From the NCBI GenBank assembly GCA_022705425.1, contig JAKJEM010000005.1, positions 5,907-59,590 of the forward strand: DNA of 53,684 nt, in the 5' to 3' direction. This DNA comes from Planctomycetota bacterium. Its GTDB lineage: Bacteria > Planctomycetota > Brocadiia > CAIUPP01. Positions 28,044-36,203 of the stretch are shown here, in pieces (position 1 is the stretch's first letter; the number at the start of each line of letters is the position of its first letter). The position numbers and the translations under genes were made by a program. The notes below the pieces were generated by a model. That model was not told the origin of the DNA and did no database searches. It saw nothing but the letters and a program-made list of their open reading frames with translations.

Positions 28044-28134
28044 GCCGTCCGCCGTCTGTCGTCCGTCGTCTGTCGTCCGTCGTCCGTCGTCCGTCGTCTG
28101 TGGTCTGTCGTTCGTCGTCCGTCGTCCGCCGTCC
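28044..28134 (+). repeat. Heptamer array B, 13 x GTCGTCY-like
   Basis: Thirteen 7-bp units, mostly GTCGTCC or GTCGTCT with variants GCCGTCC, GCCGTCT, GTGGTCT and GTCGTTC. It ends 20 bp before the GTG start at 28155. More degenerate than array A. Confidence 0.93.
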
Positions 28135-28154
28135 CTCTCATTCAGGAGCCCCCC

Positions 28155-29204
28155 GTGCAAGCCGCCGTCTACTTCGCCCCCGGCAACATCGAACTCGTCG
28201 AACGCCCCGAACCCGCGCCGACCGACGACAACCTCCTCCTCGACGTCCTCTGCTGCGCCATCTGCGGCACGGACGTCAAGTTGGCCACCATCGGCCATGC
28301 GCGCTGCAAGGCCCCGCGCGTCATCGGGCATGAGTTCGTCGGGCGCATCCGCCACGTCGGCGCTGCGGTGAACGGGTTCCGCGCGGGCGAGCGCGTAACG
28401 ATGGCCACCACCCTGACCTGCGGCGCGTGCCCCTGGTGCCGCCGCGGCCTGGGCAACCTGTGCGCGGAATGCGAGTCGGTGGGGCTCACCTATGACGGCG
28501 CCTTCGCCCCCGTCCTGGCGATCCCCCCCGCCGGGGTGGCGCGGGGCAACGTGATCAAGATTCCCGACGCCCTCGCCGACGAAGCCGCCTGCCTGGCCGA
28601 GCCGCTCAGTTGCGCCATCAACGCGCAGGAGATCGCCGGCATTCGCCCCGGCGACCGCGTCCTTGTCGTCGGCGGCGGCCCGCTGGGCGCCCTCCACGCC
28701 GAACTGGCCAAAGCCCTCGGCGCCGCGCGCGTGATGATCGTCCAACGGTCCGAACCGCGGCTGTCCCTTCTCCGCCGCCTCAAGGACGTGCTGGTGATTG
28801 ACGGCACGCAGGACGTCCTCAAGCGCGTGCAGGCGGAAACCGACGGCCTCGGCGCGGACGTTGCCATCGTGTGCGCGCCGGAACGCCCCCCGCAGGAACA
28901 GGCCATCCACCTCGTCCGCAAGGGCGGCGTCGTCAGCCTCTTCGCCAGCCTGCCCCAGGGCGCCTCGGACCTGCGCCTCGACAGCCGCGCCATCCATTAC
29001 CGCGAGTTGCGCCTCGTCGGCGCGTCGGACAGCCGCGCCGAGCACGTCCGGAAAGCCGTTGAACTCCTGGCCTCCGGCCGCATAGACGCCGCCGGCGTCG
29101 TCACCCACCGCTTCCCGCTCTCGCGCTTCCATGAGGGAATCGAGGTCATGAAGAAGAAGCAAGGGCTCAAGGTCGTTATTTATCCGGGGAAACGATGCGA
29201 CTGA
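28155..29204 (+). CDS. Zinc-dependent medium-chain dehydrogenase
   Basis: 349 residues from GTG at 28155 (CAGGAG upstream); a longer frame would translate the repeat. Catalytic zinc residues C37 and H59-E60 and the structural zinc quartet C89/C92/C95/C103 are present. VLVVGGGPLGALHAELAKALGA is the NAD-binding turn, here quoted only in part as a Rossmann GGGPLG. The closest functional classes are sorbitol, threonine and related polyol dehydrogenases. First gene of a catabolic cassette; it overlaps the next gene by 10 bp. Confidence 0.88.
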   Translation: MQAAVYFAPGNIELVERPEPAPTDDNLLLDVLCCAICGTDVKLATIGHARCKAPRVIGHEFVGRIRHVGAAVNGFRAGERVTMATTLTCGACPWCRRGLGNLCAECESVGLTYDGAFAPVLAIPPAGVARGNVIKIPDALADEAACLAEPLSCAINAQEIAGIRPGDRVLVVGGGPLGALHAELAKALGAARVMIVQRSEPRLSLLRRLKDVLVIDGTQDVLKRVQAETDGLGADVAIVCAPERPPQEQAIHLVRKGGVVSLFASLPQGASDLRLDSRAIHYRELRLVGASDSRAEHVRKAVELLASGRIDAAGVVTHRFPLSRFHEGIEVMKKKQGLKVVIYPGKRCD

Positions 29205-29971
29205 AAGACCACGTCGCCGTCGTGACCGGCGGCGCCAGCGGCATCGGCGCGGCGATCGCGACGCGCTTTGCCCGCGAAGGCGCCCGCGTTGCGCTCGGCG
29301 ACCTCGATGCCGCTGCCGCAGAACGCCGGGCGGCGCAGATCGCCTCTGCCTCCGGCGATGTTCGAGCCTGGGCACTCGATGTCACCCGCCGGGACGACGT
29401 CGAGCGCGTCGCCGGCGAGGCGGAAGCCGCCCTCGGCCCCATCTCCATCTGGGTCAACTGCGCCGGGATGTCGCAGATCGTTCCCTTCCTCGACTGCTCC
29501 GAGGAGCTCTGGGACCGCACCTTGGCCGTCAACCTCAAGGGCATCTTCCTCTGCTGCCAGGCCGCCGTCCGGCGAATGCTCCCGCGCCGGCGCGGCTCGA
29601 TCATCAACCTCTCCTCCCAGTCCGGGAAGGTCGGCAACTCCCAGTTCGCCGCCTACTGCGCCAGCAAGTTCGGCGTCATCGGCCTGACGCAGTCCCTGGC
29701 CGTCGAGGTCGCCCCGCACGGCCTGCGCGTCAACGCCCTCTGCCCCGGAATCGTCCCCACCCCGATGTGGGACCGGCAGACCGCCGACTACGCCCGCAAG
29801 CGCGGCATCAAACCCGAGGAGGTCCGCGGTTACCTCCTCGCCAGGATTCCCATGGCCCGCGTGTGCGGACCGGAGGAGGTCGCCGCCGCCGCGCTCTTCC
29901 TCGCCGGCGATGACGCCTCCTACGTCACCGGCCAGGCCATCAACCTCACCGGCGGCGCCGTGATGCACTGA
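29195..29971 (+). CDS. Short-chain dehydrogenase/reductase
   Basis: 258 residues. TGGASGIG (11-18) binds the cofactor, NCAG (88-91) is the structural motif, and Y154-x3-K158 is the catalytic pair. Classical SDR length. It probably oxidises or reduces a sugar-derived alcohol or keto group in the same pathway as the overlapping zinc dehydrogenase. Substrate unknown. Confidence 0.9.
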   Translation: MRLKDHVAVVTGGASGIGAAIATRFAREGARVALGDLDAAAAERRAAQIASASGDVRAWALDVTRRDDVERVAGEAEAALGPISIWVNCAGMSQIVPFLDCSEELWDRTLAVNLKGIFLCCQAAVRRMLPRRRGSIINLSSQSGKVGNSQFAAYCASKFGVIGLTQSLAVEVAPHGLRVNALCPGIVPTPMWDRQTADYARKRGIKPEEVRGYLLARIPMARVCGPEEVAAAALFLAGDDASYVTGQAINLTGGAVMH

Positions 29972-29993
29972 CCCCCGCAGAAAGGAGAGCCCC

Positions 29994-30818
29994 ATGAGCG
30001 CCCCCTGGAAGATCGGCATCTTTGTGGACTGCCTCAAGCTCGGCCCCGTCGAAGGCGTGCGCAAGACCGCCGAACTCGGCGCGCAGGGATTCCAGGTTTA
30101 CGTCACCCACGGCGAGATGTTCCCGGACAACTGCCCCGCCCCGAAGCGCCGGGAGTTCCGAAAGCTCGCCGCCGACCTCGGGCTCACGATTGCCGCCCTC
30201 TGCGGCGATTTCGACTGGGTCCGGGGCTTCACCGACGCCGCCTTCAACGCCGTCAACATCCCCCGCGTTAAGAAGTGCATTGACATGGCCGTGGACCTCG
30301 GCGCGCCCGTCGTCACCATGCACATCGGCCACCTGCCCGACGACCCCGGCCGCCCGGAATACCAGGAGGCCCTCCGCACCTGCGTCCTCCTCGGCGAGTA
30401 CGCCGCCGCCCGCGACGTCGTCCTCTGCTCGGAGACCGGCCCCGAGGCGCCCGACAAGCTCCTGGCCTTCCTCCGCCAGGTTCCCCCCAAGGGCATCGGC
30501 GTCAACTACGACCCTGCCAACCTGGTCATGTGCGGACCCTTCGACCACATCGGCGGCGTGGCGCTGCTCAAGGACTACATCCACCACACCCACGCCAAGG
30601 ACGGCATCCACCTCGGCCCCAAGGCCTGGAAGGAACTCCCCCTGGGACAGGGCGGGGTGGTCTTCCCCTACTACCTGGCCGCCCTCAAGGCCGCCGGGTA
30701 CTCGGGATTCCTGACCATCGAGCGCGAAGGCGGCGGCGACCGCGTCGGCGACATCGCCCGCGCCGTCGCCTTTCTCAAGGACCTCTGCGCGTCGGATCTG
30801 CCCGCGATGCCGGCCTGA
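29994..30818 (+). CDS. Sugar phosphate isomerase/epimerase (TIM barrel) 1
   Basis: 274 residues with SD AAAGGAGAG. A xylose-isomerase-like TIM barrel with metal-site candidates E147 (CSETGPE), D173 (NYDPANL), H198/H200 (HHTHAKD) and E243 (TIEREGG). Such enzymes isomerise or epimerise keto-sugars or act on inositol derivatives. It lies 22 bp after the SDR, in the same operon. Confidence 0.85.
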   Translation: MSAPWKIGIFVDCLKLGPVEGVRKTAELGAQGFQVYVTHGEMFPDNCPAPKRREFRKLAADLGLTIAALCGDFDWVRGFTDAAFNAVNIPRVKKCIDMAVDLGAPVVTMHIGHLPDDPGRPEYQEALRTCVLLGEYAAARDVVLCSETGPEAPDKLLAFLRQVPPKGIGVNYDPANLVMCGPFDHIGGVALLKDYIHHTHAKDGIHLGPKAWKELPLGQGGVVFPYYLAALKAAGYSGFLTIEREGGGDRVGDIARAVAFLKDLCASDLPAMPA

Positions 30819-30838
30819 CCTGCCCCGCGACGCAGCGC

Positions 30839-30868
30839 TTGCCGCCGCCCGCGCGCTCATGCTAAAGT
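30839..30868 (+). promoter_or_regulatory. Possible promoter of aldo/keto reductase
   Basis: TTGCCG (30839-30844), 18 bp, TAAAGT (30863-30868), 48 bp before the start. Weak match; the gene could also be read from the upstream operon. Confidence 0.35.
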
Positions 30869-30916
30869 GCCGCCGTCGCGCGATGCGCGCGAGAACCCTC
30901 CCCCGAACGGAGCCCG

Positions 30917-31891
30917 ATGATGAAGCAAGTCCCCTTCGGCATGACCGGCGTTCAGGTGTCCGAAATGTGCCTGGGCACCATGATGTTCGCCAAGAGAACC
31001 GACGCCGCCGAGTCCGACCGCATCCTCTCCTACGCCCTCGATCACGGCGTCAACTTCGTGGACACCGCCCCGATGTACTCCGACGGCGCCTGCGAGGAAC
31101 TCCTCGGGCGCATCCTTCAGGGCCGGCGCGACAAGGTCTTCCTGGCCACCAAGGTTCACAAGGGCCTCGACCGCGACGCCATCCTCTCCAGCATCGAGGA
31201 GAGCCTGCGCCGCCTTCAGACGGACCGCGTGGACCTGTACCTGATCCACTGGCCCAAGGCGGGTATGCGGATCGAGGAGATCATGGCCGCGCTGCACGAG
31301 GTCGTGCGCTCGGGCAAGGCGCGCTACGTCGGCTGCTGCAACTACAGCGCCTGGGTGGTCGAGGCATCGAACGCCGTCGCCGCGCTGCGCGGGTGGTCCA
31401 GGCTGGTCTGCAACCAGATCCCCTACAATCCCGTCGAGCGCGGGGCGGAAATCGAAGTCCTGCCGCAGGCGCGCGCGCAACGCGTCGCCGTCACCGTCTA
31501 TCGCCCCGTGCTCCAGGGCATCCTGGCCGGCAAGTACGACCCCGACCAGCCCCTGCCGGCCGATTCCCGGTCCGAGGGCGACGAACGCATCGCGCGCTGG
31601 CTCCAGACGTATGCCGCCGGCGTCCGCTTCTTCCTCCAGTTCGCGCGCGAGAAGGGCGTCTCGCCCAGCGCCGTCGCCGTCGCCTGGCTCCGCGCCTGCC
31701 CTGCCGTCACCTGCCCCATCATCGGTCCCAGCCGCTTCGCCCACATCGAGGACGCCGTGCGGGCCTTTGACTTCCAGATCACCCCCGCCGAGCGCGACGC
31801 CCTCTCGAAGGCCTTCGACGCCGGCGTCCGCGAAGAGACCGGCGGGCGCTTCCCCGAACTCCGGCGCGACTGGAACCTGGTTCATGAATAA
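30917..31891 (+). CDS. Aldo/keto reductase
   Basis: 324 residues. The AKR tetrad is complete: D49, Y54, K79 and H111 (LYLIHWPK). The fold is the usual (beta/alpha)8 barrel that reduces carbonyls with NADPH. CGAG-type SD (CGGAG) is 8 bases upstream. It overlaps the following isomerase gene by 8 bp, tying it to the cassette. Confidence 0.9.
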   Translation: MMKQVPFGMTGVQVSEMCLGTMMFAKRTDAAESDRILSYALDHGVNFVDTAPMYSDGACEELLGRILQGRRDKVFLATKVHKGLDRDAILSSIEESLRRLQTDRVDLYLIHWPKAGMRIEEIMAALHEVVRSGKARYVGCCNYSAWVVEASNAVAALRGWSRLVCNQIPYNPVERGAEIEVLPQARAQRVAVTVYRPVLQGILAGKYDPDQPLPADSRSEGDERIARWLQTYAAGVRFFLQFAREKGVSPSAVAVAWLRACPAVTCPIIGPSRFAHIEDAVRAFDFQITPAERDALSKAFDAGVREETGGRFPELRRDWNLVHE

Positions 31892-32687
31892 TCCGATCGC
31901 CGTCTGCCTCGACCGGAATCCCTTCCCCACGGTGGACGACCTCGTGGGCGCAGTGGCGCGCCTGGGCTTCGACCGCATCGAATGGTTCGAGACGAACTCC
32001 GAGGCGCCCTGGTCGAACCCGGAAACCTCCGCCCGCCTGCGCGACCTCATGCGTCGCCACGAACTCACCGCCCAGTACCACGCCCCCTACGAAGGGCCGG
32101 GCAGCGACCTGACCCGCGGCCCGTCCGGGTTCCGCTCCCCCGACGAGATCGCCGCGCTCCTGGCGGGCTTTCTCGAACGCGCCGAACGCCTGAACGCGAA
32201 GACCATGACCCTTCATCTCGGCAGTTGCCCCGCCGCCGAGGACCGCCCCGAGGCGCTGGCCGCCGTGGCCGAAGGACTCCGCCGCGCCGGTCCCGAACTC
32301 GAACGCCGGCGCATCCGCGTCGCCCTCGAAAACCACACCGCCGCCATCATCGCCAGCGCCCTGGGCGACCGGCCCGAGGAACTCGACTGGCTCCTCGCCG
32401 CGCTGCCCTCGGAATGGATCGGCCTCACCCTCGACGTCGGCCATGCCCACATCAACGGCCACCTCGACGACTTCCTCGGCCGCCCCTTCGACCGCGTCTT
32501 CAACATGCACCTGCACGACAACGACGGCACGAAGGACGCCCATCTGCCCCTCGGCAAGGGCGGCATCCCCTGGCGGCGCATCCTGCGGCGCATCGCCCGC
32601 GAGGGCTACGCCGGAACCTTGACGCTGGAGTTCTTCGCCGGCGGCGAGGATTACCGCCGCTCGATCGAAATGCTCCGCGAGGCGTAA
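31884..32687 (+). CDS. Sugar phosphate isomerase/epimerase (TIM barrel) 2
   Basis: 267 residues from the ATG at 31884. An AP-endonuclease-2/xylose-isomerase-like barrel with candidate metal ligands H111, E149 (ALENH), D184/H187 (LDVGHAH), H209/H211 (MHLHDNDG) and E249. It is distinct in sequence from the isomerase at 29994, so the cassette has two such barrels. Translation is probably coupled to the aldo/keto reductase. Confidence 0.85.
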   Translation: MNNPIAVCLDRNPFPTVDDLVGAVARLGFDRIEWFETNSEAPWSNPETSARLRDLMRRHELTAQYHAPYEGPGSDLTRGPSGFRSPDEIAALLAGFLERAERLNAKTMTLHLGSCPAAEDRPEALAAVAEGLRRAGPELERRRIRVALENHTAAIIASALGDRPEELDWLLAALPSEWIGLTLDVGHAHINGHLDDFLGRPFDRVFNMHLHDNDGTKDAHLPLGKGGIPWRRILRRIAREGYAGTLTLEFFAGGEDYRRSIEMLREA

Positions 32688-32703
32688 CCCGCGCGCCCCA
32701 CGG

Positions 32704-33408
32704 TCATCCCTGCGCCACCTTCCACACCTCCGGCGCGGTCGCCACCCGCCAGACGCGGAAGGCGAAAATGTCCGCCATCACGTCCGACCCGATCAGCCGG
32801 AAACCGAACCGCCCGGTGTCGGGAATCGGCAGCGACGTCGTGTCACGGTCCACGAACCCGTGCGCGAAGACCCCGTCCACAAAAAGCTGGCAGTGCCCCT
32901 GGTCCTTCACCACCCGCAGATGATACCGCCGGCCGATCTCCTTGCAGGGGTCAATCCCATGCCCCACAAGCAGGCTGCCCGGATTTCGCCGCCAGTTGGA
33001 GGTCTCCGTATGGACCCCCTTGTCGTTGAAACGGCTGATGGACATGTGGTAGGACTGCAAGCCCCATTTCGCGGAGTAGTAGTTCGCCATGATGCCCGTG
33101 CGCGGCGGCATCCGCTCGATGTCCTCGATCAGCCCCTCCCCCTTGATCCCGCGGATCGCCAGGTAGTTGATGACCAGTCCGCCGTGGCTGCGCACGATCA
33201 GGTCGTATTCGAAGGCGACCTGGTCGGGCAGCACCGGACGGAAGAAGGCCATGCAGCCCTGCCCGCCCTGACGACTGCCGAAGCAGTGCAGCCGCATACC
33301 CCCTTCCGGCCCTGCCGCGATGCGTCCGACACCCTCGTGGTGCCAGTTCGCGAAGTCGGCGAAATCGTCGGCGTGCAGCAACTCCAGGTTGGGATAGATG
33401 ACGGGCAT
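32704..33408 (-). CDS. DUF1961-type lectin-like protein
   Basis: 234 residues from the ATG at 33408 behind AGGAGG. It matches, by eye, the DUF1961 family: a concanavalin-like sandwich with DDFADFANWHHEG near the start, NYYSAKWGLQSYHMSISR in the middle and LPIPDTGRFGFRLIGSDV near the end. No signal peptide. It is convergent with the catabolic cassette (16 bp gap). A carbohydrate-binding or hydrolase role is inferred from fold only. Confidence 0.65.
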   Translation of the reverse strand: MPVIYPNLELLHADDFADFANWHHEGVGRIAAGPEGGMRLHCFGSRQGGQGCMAFFRPVLPDQVAFEYDLIVRSHGGLVINYLAIRGIKGEGLIEDIERMPPRTGIMANYYSAKWGLQSYHMSISRFNDKGVHTETSNWRRNPGSLLVGHGIDPCKEIGRRYHLRVVKDQGHCQLFVDGVFAHGFVDRDTTSLPIPDTGRFGFRLIGSDVMADIFAFRVWRVATAPEVWKVAQG

Positions 33409-33457
33409 GGACCTTTCCTCCTGCCGAAGCCGTGAGAACGAAACGCTGCCGCCGGAT

Positions 33458-33486
33458 ACCCTACCGGCCACGCCGGGAAAAGACAA
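33458..33486 (-). promoter_or_regulatory. Promoter of DUF1961-type gene
   Basis: On the minus strand TTGTCT (33486-33481), 17 bp, TAGGGT (33463-33458), 50 bp before the start. Confidence 0.4.
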
Positions 33487-33527
33487 CCCGTCATTGCAGC
33501 GCAGGCGCCCCGTCTGCCGCCGCTGCT

Positions 33528-33588
33528 CTCGTCCATCGTCCGCCGTCGCCGTTGTCGTCCGTCGTCCGTCGTCTGTCGTCTATCGTCC
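33528..33588 (+). repeat. Heptamer array C, degenerate GTCGTCY
   Basis: The core at 33554-33588 has five in-phase units (GTCGTCC twice, GTCGTCT twice, ATCGTCC). Degenerate units continue left to 33528 with a 5-bp slip. It abuts the -35 box of the next gene (33592). Confidence 0.85.
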
Positions 33589-33591
33589 GCC

Positions 33592-33620
33592 TTGAAGCCG
33601 CCACGCCGGGTCGCTAGAAT
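33592..33620 (+). promoter_or_regulatory. Promoter of YihY-family gene
   Basis: TTGAAG (33592-33597), 17 bp, TAGAAT (33615-33620), 53 bp before the start at 33673; directly downstream of heptamer array C. Confidence 0.5.
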
Positions 33621-33672
33621 CCACCGTAACGGCGCGTGAGCGGCGTTCCCGGCGACGCCTTGGAGGACGCGT

Positions 33673-35043
33673 ATGGACGTGCAGAAGCTCTACCAGCAGA
33701 CGCGCGACTACCTCCTGCGGACCCAGTGGGAGACCGGCCTTAACGACCTCCCCCCCGAGCGCCGCCGCTGGCGTCGCTGGCTCCGCATCCTCACCCTCGC
33801 CGTCGCCAAGTTCTACACCGACCGCTGCCTCACCCAGGCCGCCACACTTACCTTGGTGGTGCTCTTCTCCCTTGCGCCCGCCCTCGCCGTCGGCTTCGCC
33901 ATGGCCAAGGGCTTTGGCGTCCAGGCCAAGGTCCGCACCGTCATCTACCACCAGCTTCAGGTCAGCGACACCGACGGCAACCCCGCCGCCCAGCAACTGC
34001 GCAAGATGATTGACCCCATCATGGACTACGTGGACCAAACCCACGTCCAGGCCCTGGGCATCGTGGCGCTTCTGCTGATGATCTACGCGGCCTGGCGCGT
34101 GCTGCTGGAGATCGAGCTGTCGCTGAACCAGGTCTGGATGGTCGAACGCCAGCGCCCCTTCGTGCGCCAGATCGTGGATTACCTGGCCGTCGTCGTCGTC
34201 CTGCCCTTGATGCTGACGATCGCCGTGCTGCTCTCCGCCTTCCTGGAGACCTCCTCCATCCGCGCGGCGCTGACGAGTATCCTGCCCTGGTGGACGGCCA
34301 AGGCCCTCGTCCGCGCGGCGACCTTCCTGGCCGCCGCCATCGGCCTGTGGTTCCTCTATTTCTCCTTCCCGAACACGCGTGTCCCCTTCCGCGCCGCCCT
34401 GGCCGGCGCCATCGTCGGCGCGGTGCTCTGGATCATCGTTCAATGGGCCTTCGTCAAGCTCCAGATCGGCGTGGCCAACTACAACCGCATCTACGGCACC
34501 TTCGCCGCCGTGCCGATCTTCCTGCTGTGGCTCGAATGCTCCTGGTGGGTCATCCTTTTCGGCGCGGAGGTGTCCCATGCCTACGCGCGCCACCGCGACT
34601 ACGAGTACGGCGGCATCGGATTCCGACCGGAACTCGAACTGCGGGAGGAACTCGCCCTCGGCGCGGCGGCGGTCGTTGCCCGCGCCTACGTCCGCGAGCA
34701 ACCCGCCCCAGGGTATGAGGAGATCGCCCGCGAACTCCACGCCCCTGTCGTTACCATCCGCGAGATTCTGCGCGACCTCGTGGCCGGGAAGGTCGTCGTC
34801 CACATCCAGGGCCCCAAGGCCCACTTCCAGCCCGCCGCCCCGCCGGACAAGATCACGCTGCTGCGCGTGATCAAGGCCGCGCACGGACAGGGCATCCGCC
34901 AGACGCCCGCCGCCGTTCCCCTGGAGGCGCTGGGGATTCCCGCGGCCCTTCGCGCGCGACGGCAGCTCGACGAGCTGGCCAACCGCGCCACACTCCTCGA
35001 CCTGGTCATGCAGGCCGAAGGGGACAAAGCCCCCAAGGCCTGA
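33673..35043 (+). CDS. YihY/BrkB-family membrane protein
   Basis: 456 residues. A basic N-terminus is followed by about six membrane helices; RCLTQAATLTLVVLFSLAP and YNRIYGTFAAVPIFLLWLE are family signatures (the second near residue 275). Once called RNase BN, the family is now seen as a membrane protein of unclear transport function. The last 130 residues form a soluble winged-helix-like domain, a known extension in some members. Confidence 0.87.
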   Translation: MDVQKLYQQTRDYLLRTQWETGLNDLPPERRRWRRWLRILTLAVAKFYTDRCLTQAATLTLVVLFSLAPALAVGFAMAKGFGVQAKVRTVIYHQLQVSDTDGNPAAQQLRKMIDPIMDYVDQTHVQALGIVALLLMIYAAWRVLLEIELSLNQVWMVERQRPFVRQIVDYLAVVVVLPLMLTIAVLLSAFLETSSIRAALTSILPWWTAKALVRAATFLAAAIGLWFLYFSFPNTRVPFRAALAGAIVGAVLWIIVQWAFVKLQIGVANYNRIYGTFAAVPIFLLWLECSWWVILFGAEVSHAYARHRDYEYGGIGFRPELELREELALGAAAVVARAYVREQPAPGYEEIARELHAPVVTIREILRDLVAGKVVVHIQGPKAHFQPAAPPDKITLLRVIKAAHGQGIRQTPAAVPLEALGIPAALRARRQLDELANRATLLDLVMQAEGDKAPKA

Positions 35044-35064
35044 GGCGTCGAGCCGTCTCAGGCC
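35037..35064. terminator. Hairpin across convergent stops
   Basis: GGCCTGAG (35037-35044) pairs with CTCAGGCC (35057-35064) around a 12-base loop and includes the YihY stop. No T tract; a weak two-way terminator at best. Confidence 0.3.
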
Positions 35065-36182
35065 CGCCAGTGCGTCGCCGCCAAGTGACGGCGTCCGCCG
35101 CGGAACGAGCCTTTCTCCCCCGCGTTGTTCCACTGATACACCGTCACCACCGCGCCGTCGGGCCTCTGGGCGGAGCGTAGCGAGCCCAGATCCGCCGACC
35201 CGCCCCCCTCCCGCACCACCTGTTCCGGCCCCCACGTCGCGCCCCCGTCCTCCGACAGGCGCGCACAGATACGATAGGGCGGCAGCGGCGTCGCATAGGA
35301 CAACAGCAGCCTCCCGTCGCACAGACGCAGCAGATGCGCCGGGTCGCCGACGTCGTTCGGGCGGCCCAGGAACTGCCAGCTTCGCCCGTCGTCCGGCGAA
35401 AGATAAAGCCGCGTGTGTCCGGCGCTCTCCGCCGGCTTCTCCGTCACCGCCAGCACGATTCGACCGTCATCGAGCGTCACCGGCGACGGATGGACGCGGT
35501 CGAAATCGCGGTCCTGCGGCAGATAGGAGAGCAGCGAACGCCGCCCGGCCAGGTCGGTCGCCTCCAGGACGCAAGTCCGGCAGCGCCCTCCGGGATGGGA
35601 GCCCGTCAGGAAAAGGAGCATTGCGCCGTCCCCCCGCAAGCAGGCGGAGGACTGGCCGTAGTTGCGCGGCGTCGAGGGCGAAAGGCTTCTCACCCACACC
35701 GGGCCCTGCCAGGTGCGCCCCCGGTCACGCGAGAGATGCAGCACAACGATCTCCGCGTTCATGTAAAACAGGCCGTTCGCGGTCAGGAGCACGTTCGGGT
35801 CCGCCGGGTTGGCGCGTCCGCCCGGGAACTCCGGCGCGCCGCGCGCCAGCGCCGCGACGGCATCGGCATAGGTGAAAATATCCGCCCCTGGACGCCATCG
35901 GCGTCCGCCGTCGAGCGAGCGCCAGGTCTTCCAGGCCGCGCCGCCCCGCCGGACCAGTTGGGCGTCAACGGAGGAGCGGCTGTTATAGGCGCACGGCGAG
36001 CAGAGGCCCGCCGCCAGCATCTCGCGCCCGCGGTCGAAGCTCCACAGTCCGCCTTCGAAGACTCCCCCGATCCAGGCGTCCTCCTGGCGCGCCACGATCG
36101 TTTCCTCCTCCACGCGCGCGCGAACGGTTTCCGGGTAGAAGGCCGCGGCGTCGCGGCTCTTGTGTTCAACGGAGTTCTTCAT
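35058..36182 (-). CDS. Sialidase-like BNR propeller protein 1
   Basis: 374 residues, SD AGGAG. Four Asp boxes are visible (SLDGGRRW, SRDRGRTW, SPDDGRSW, SEDGGATW), the mark of six-bladed sialidase propellers. I see no signal peptide and cannot place the arginine triad, so true sialidase activity is unproven; many such proteins act on other glycans. It follows its paralogue after 21 bp in one operon. Confidence 0.8.
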   Translation of the reverse strand: MKNSVEHKSRDAAAFYPETVRARVEEETIVARQEDAWIGGVFEGGLWSFDRGREMLAAGLCSPCAYNSRSSVDAQLVRRGGAAWKTWRSLDGGRRWRPGADIFTYADAVAALARGAPEFPGGRANPADPNVLLTANGLFYMNAEIVVLHLSRDRGRTWQGPVWVRSLSPSTPRNYGQSSACLRGDGAMLLFLTGSHPGGRCRTCVLEATDLAGRRSLLSYLPQDRDFDRVHPSPVTLDDGRIVLAVTEKPAESAGHTRLYLSPDDGRSWQFLGRPNDVGDPAHLLRLCDGRLLLSYATPLPPYRICARLSEDGGATWGPEQVVREGGGSADLGSLRSAQRPDGAVVTVYQWNNAGEKGSFRGGRRHLAATHWRA

Positions 36183-36203
36183 CGCAGTCTCCTGGCCCCA
36201 GGG

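Noticed and set aside
25403..33588. Heptamer arrays as a CRISPR array
   Set aside because: Units are contiguous 7-mers without spacers and no cas gene is near.
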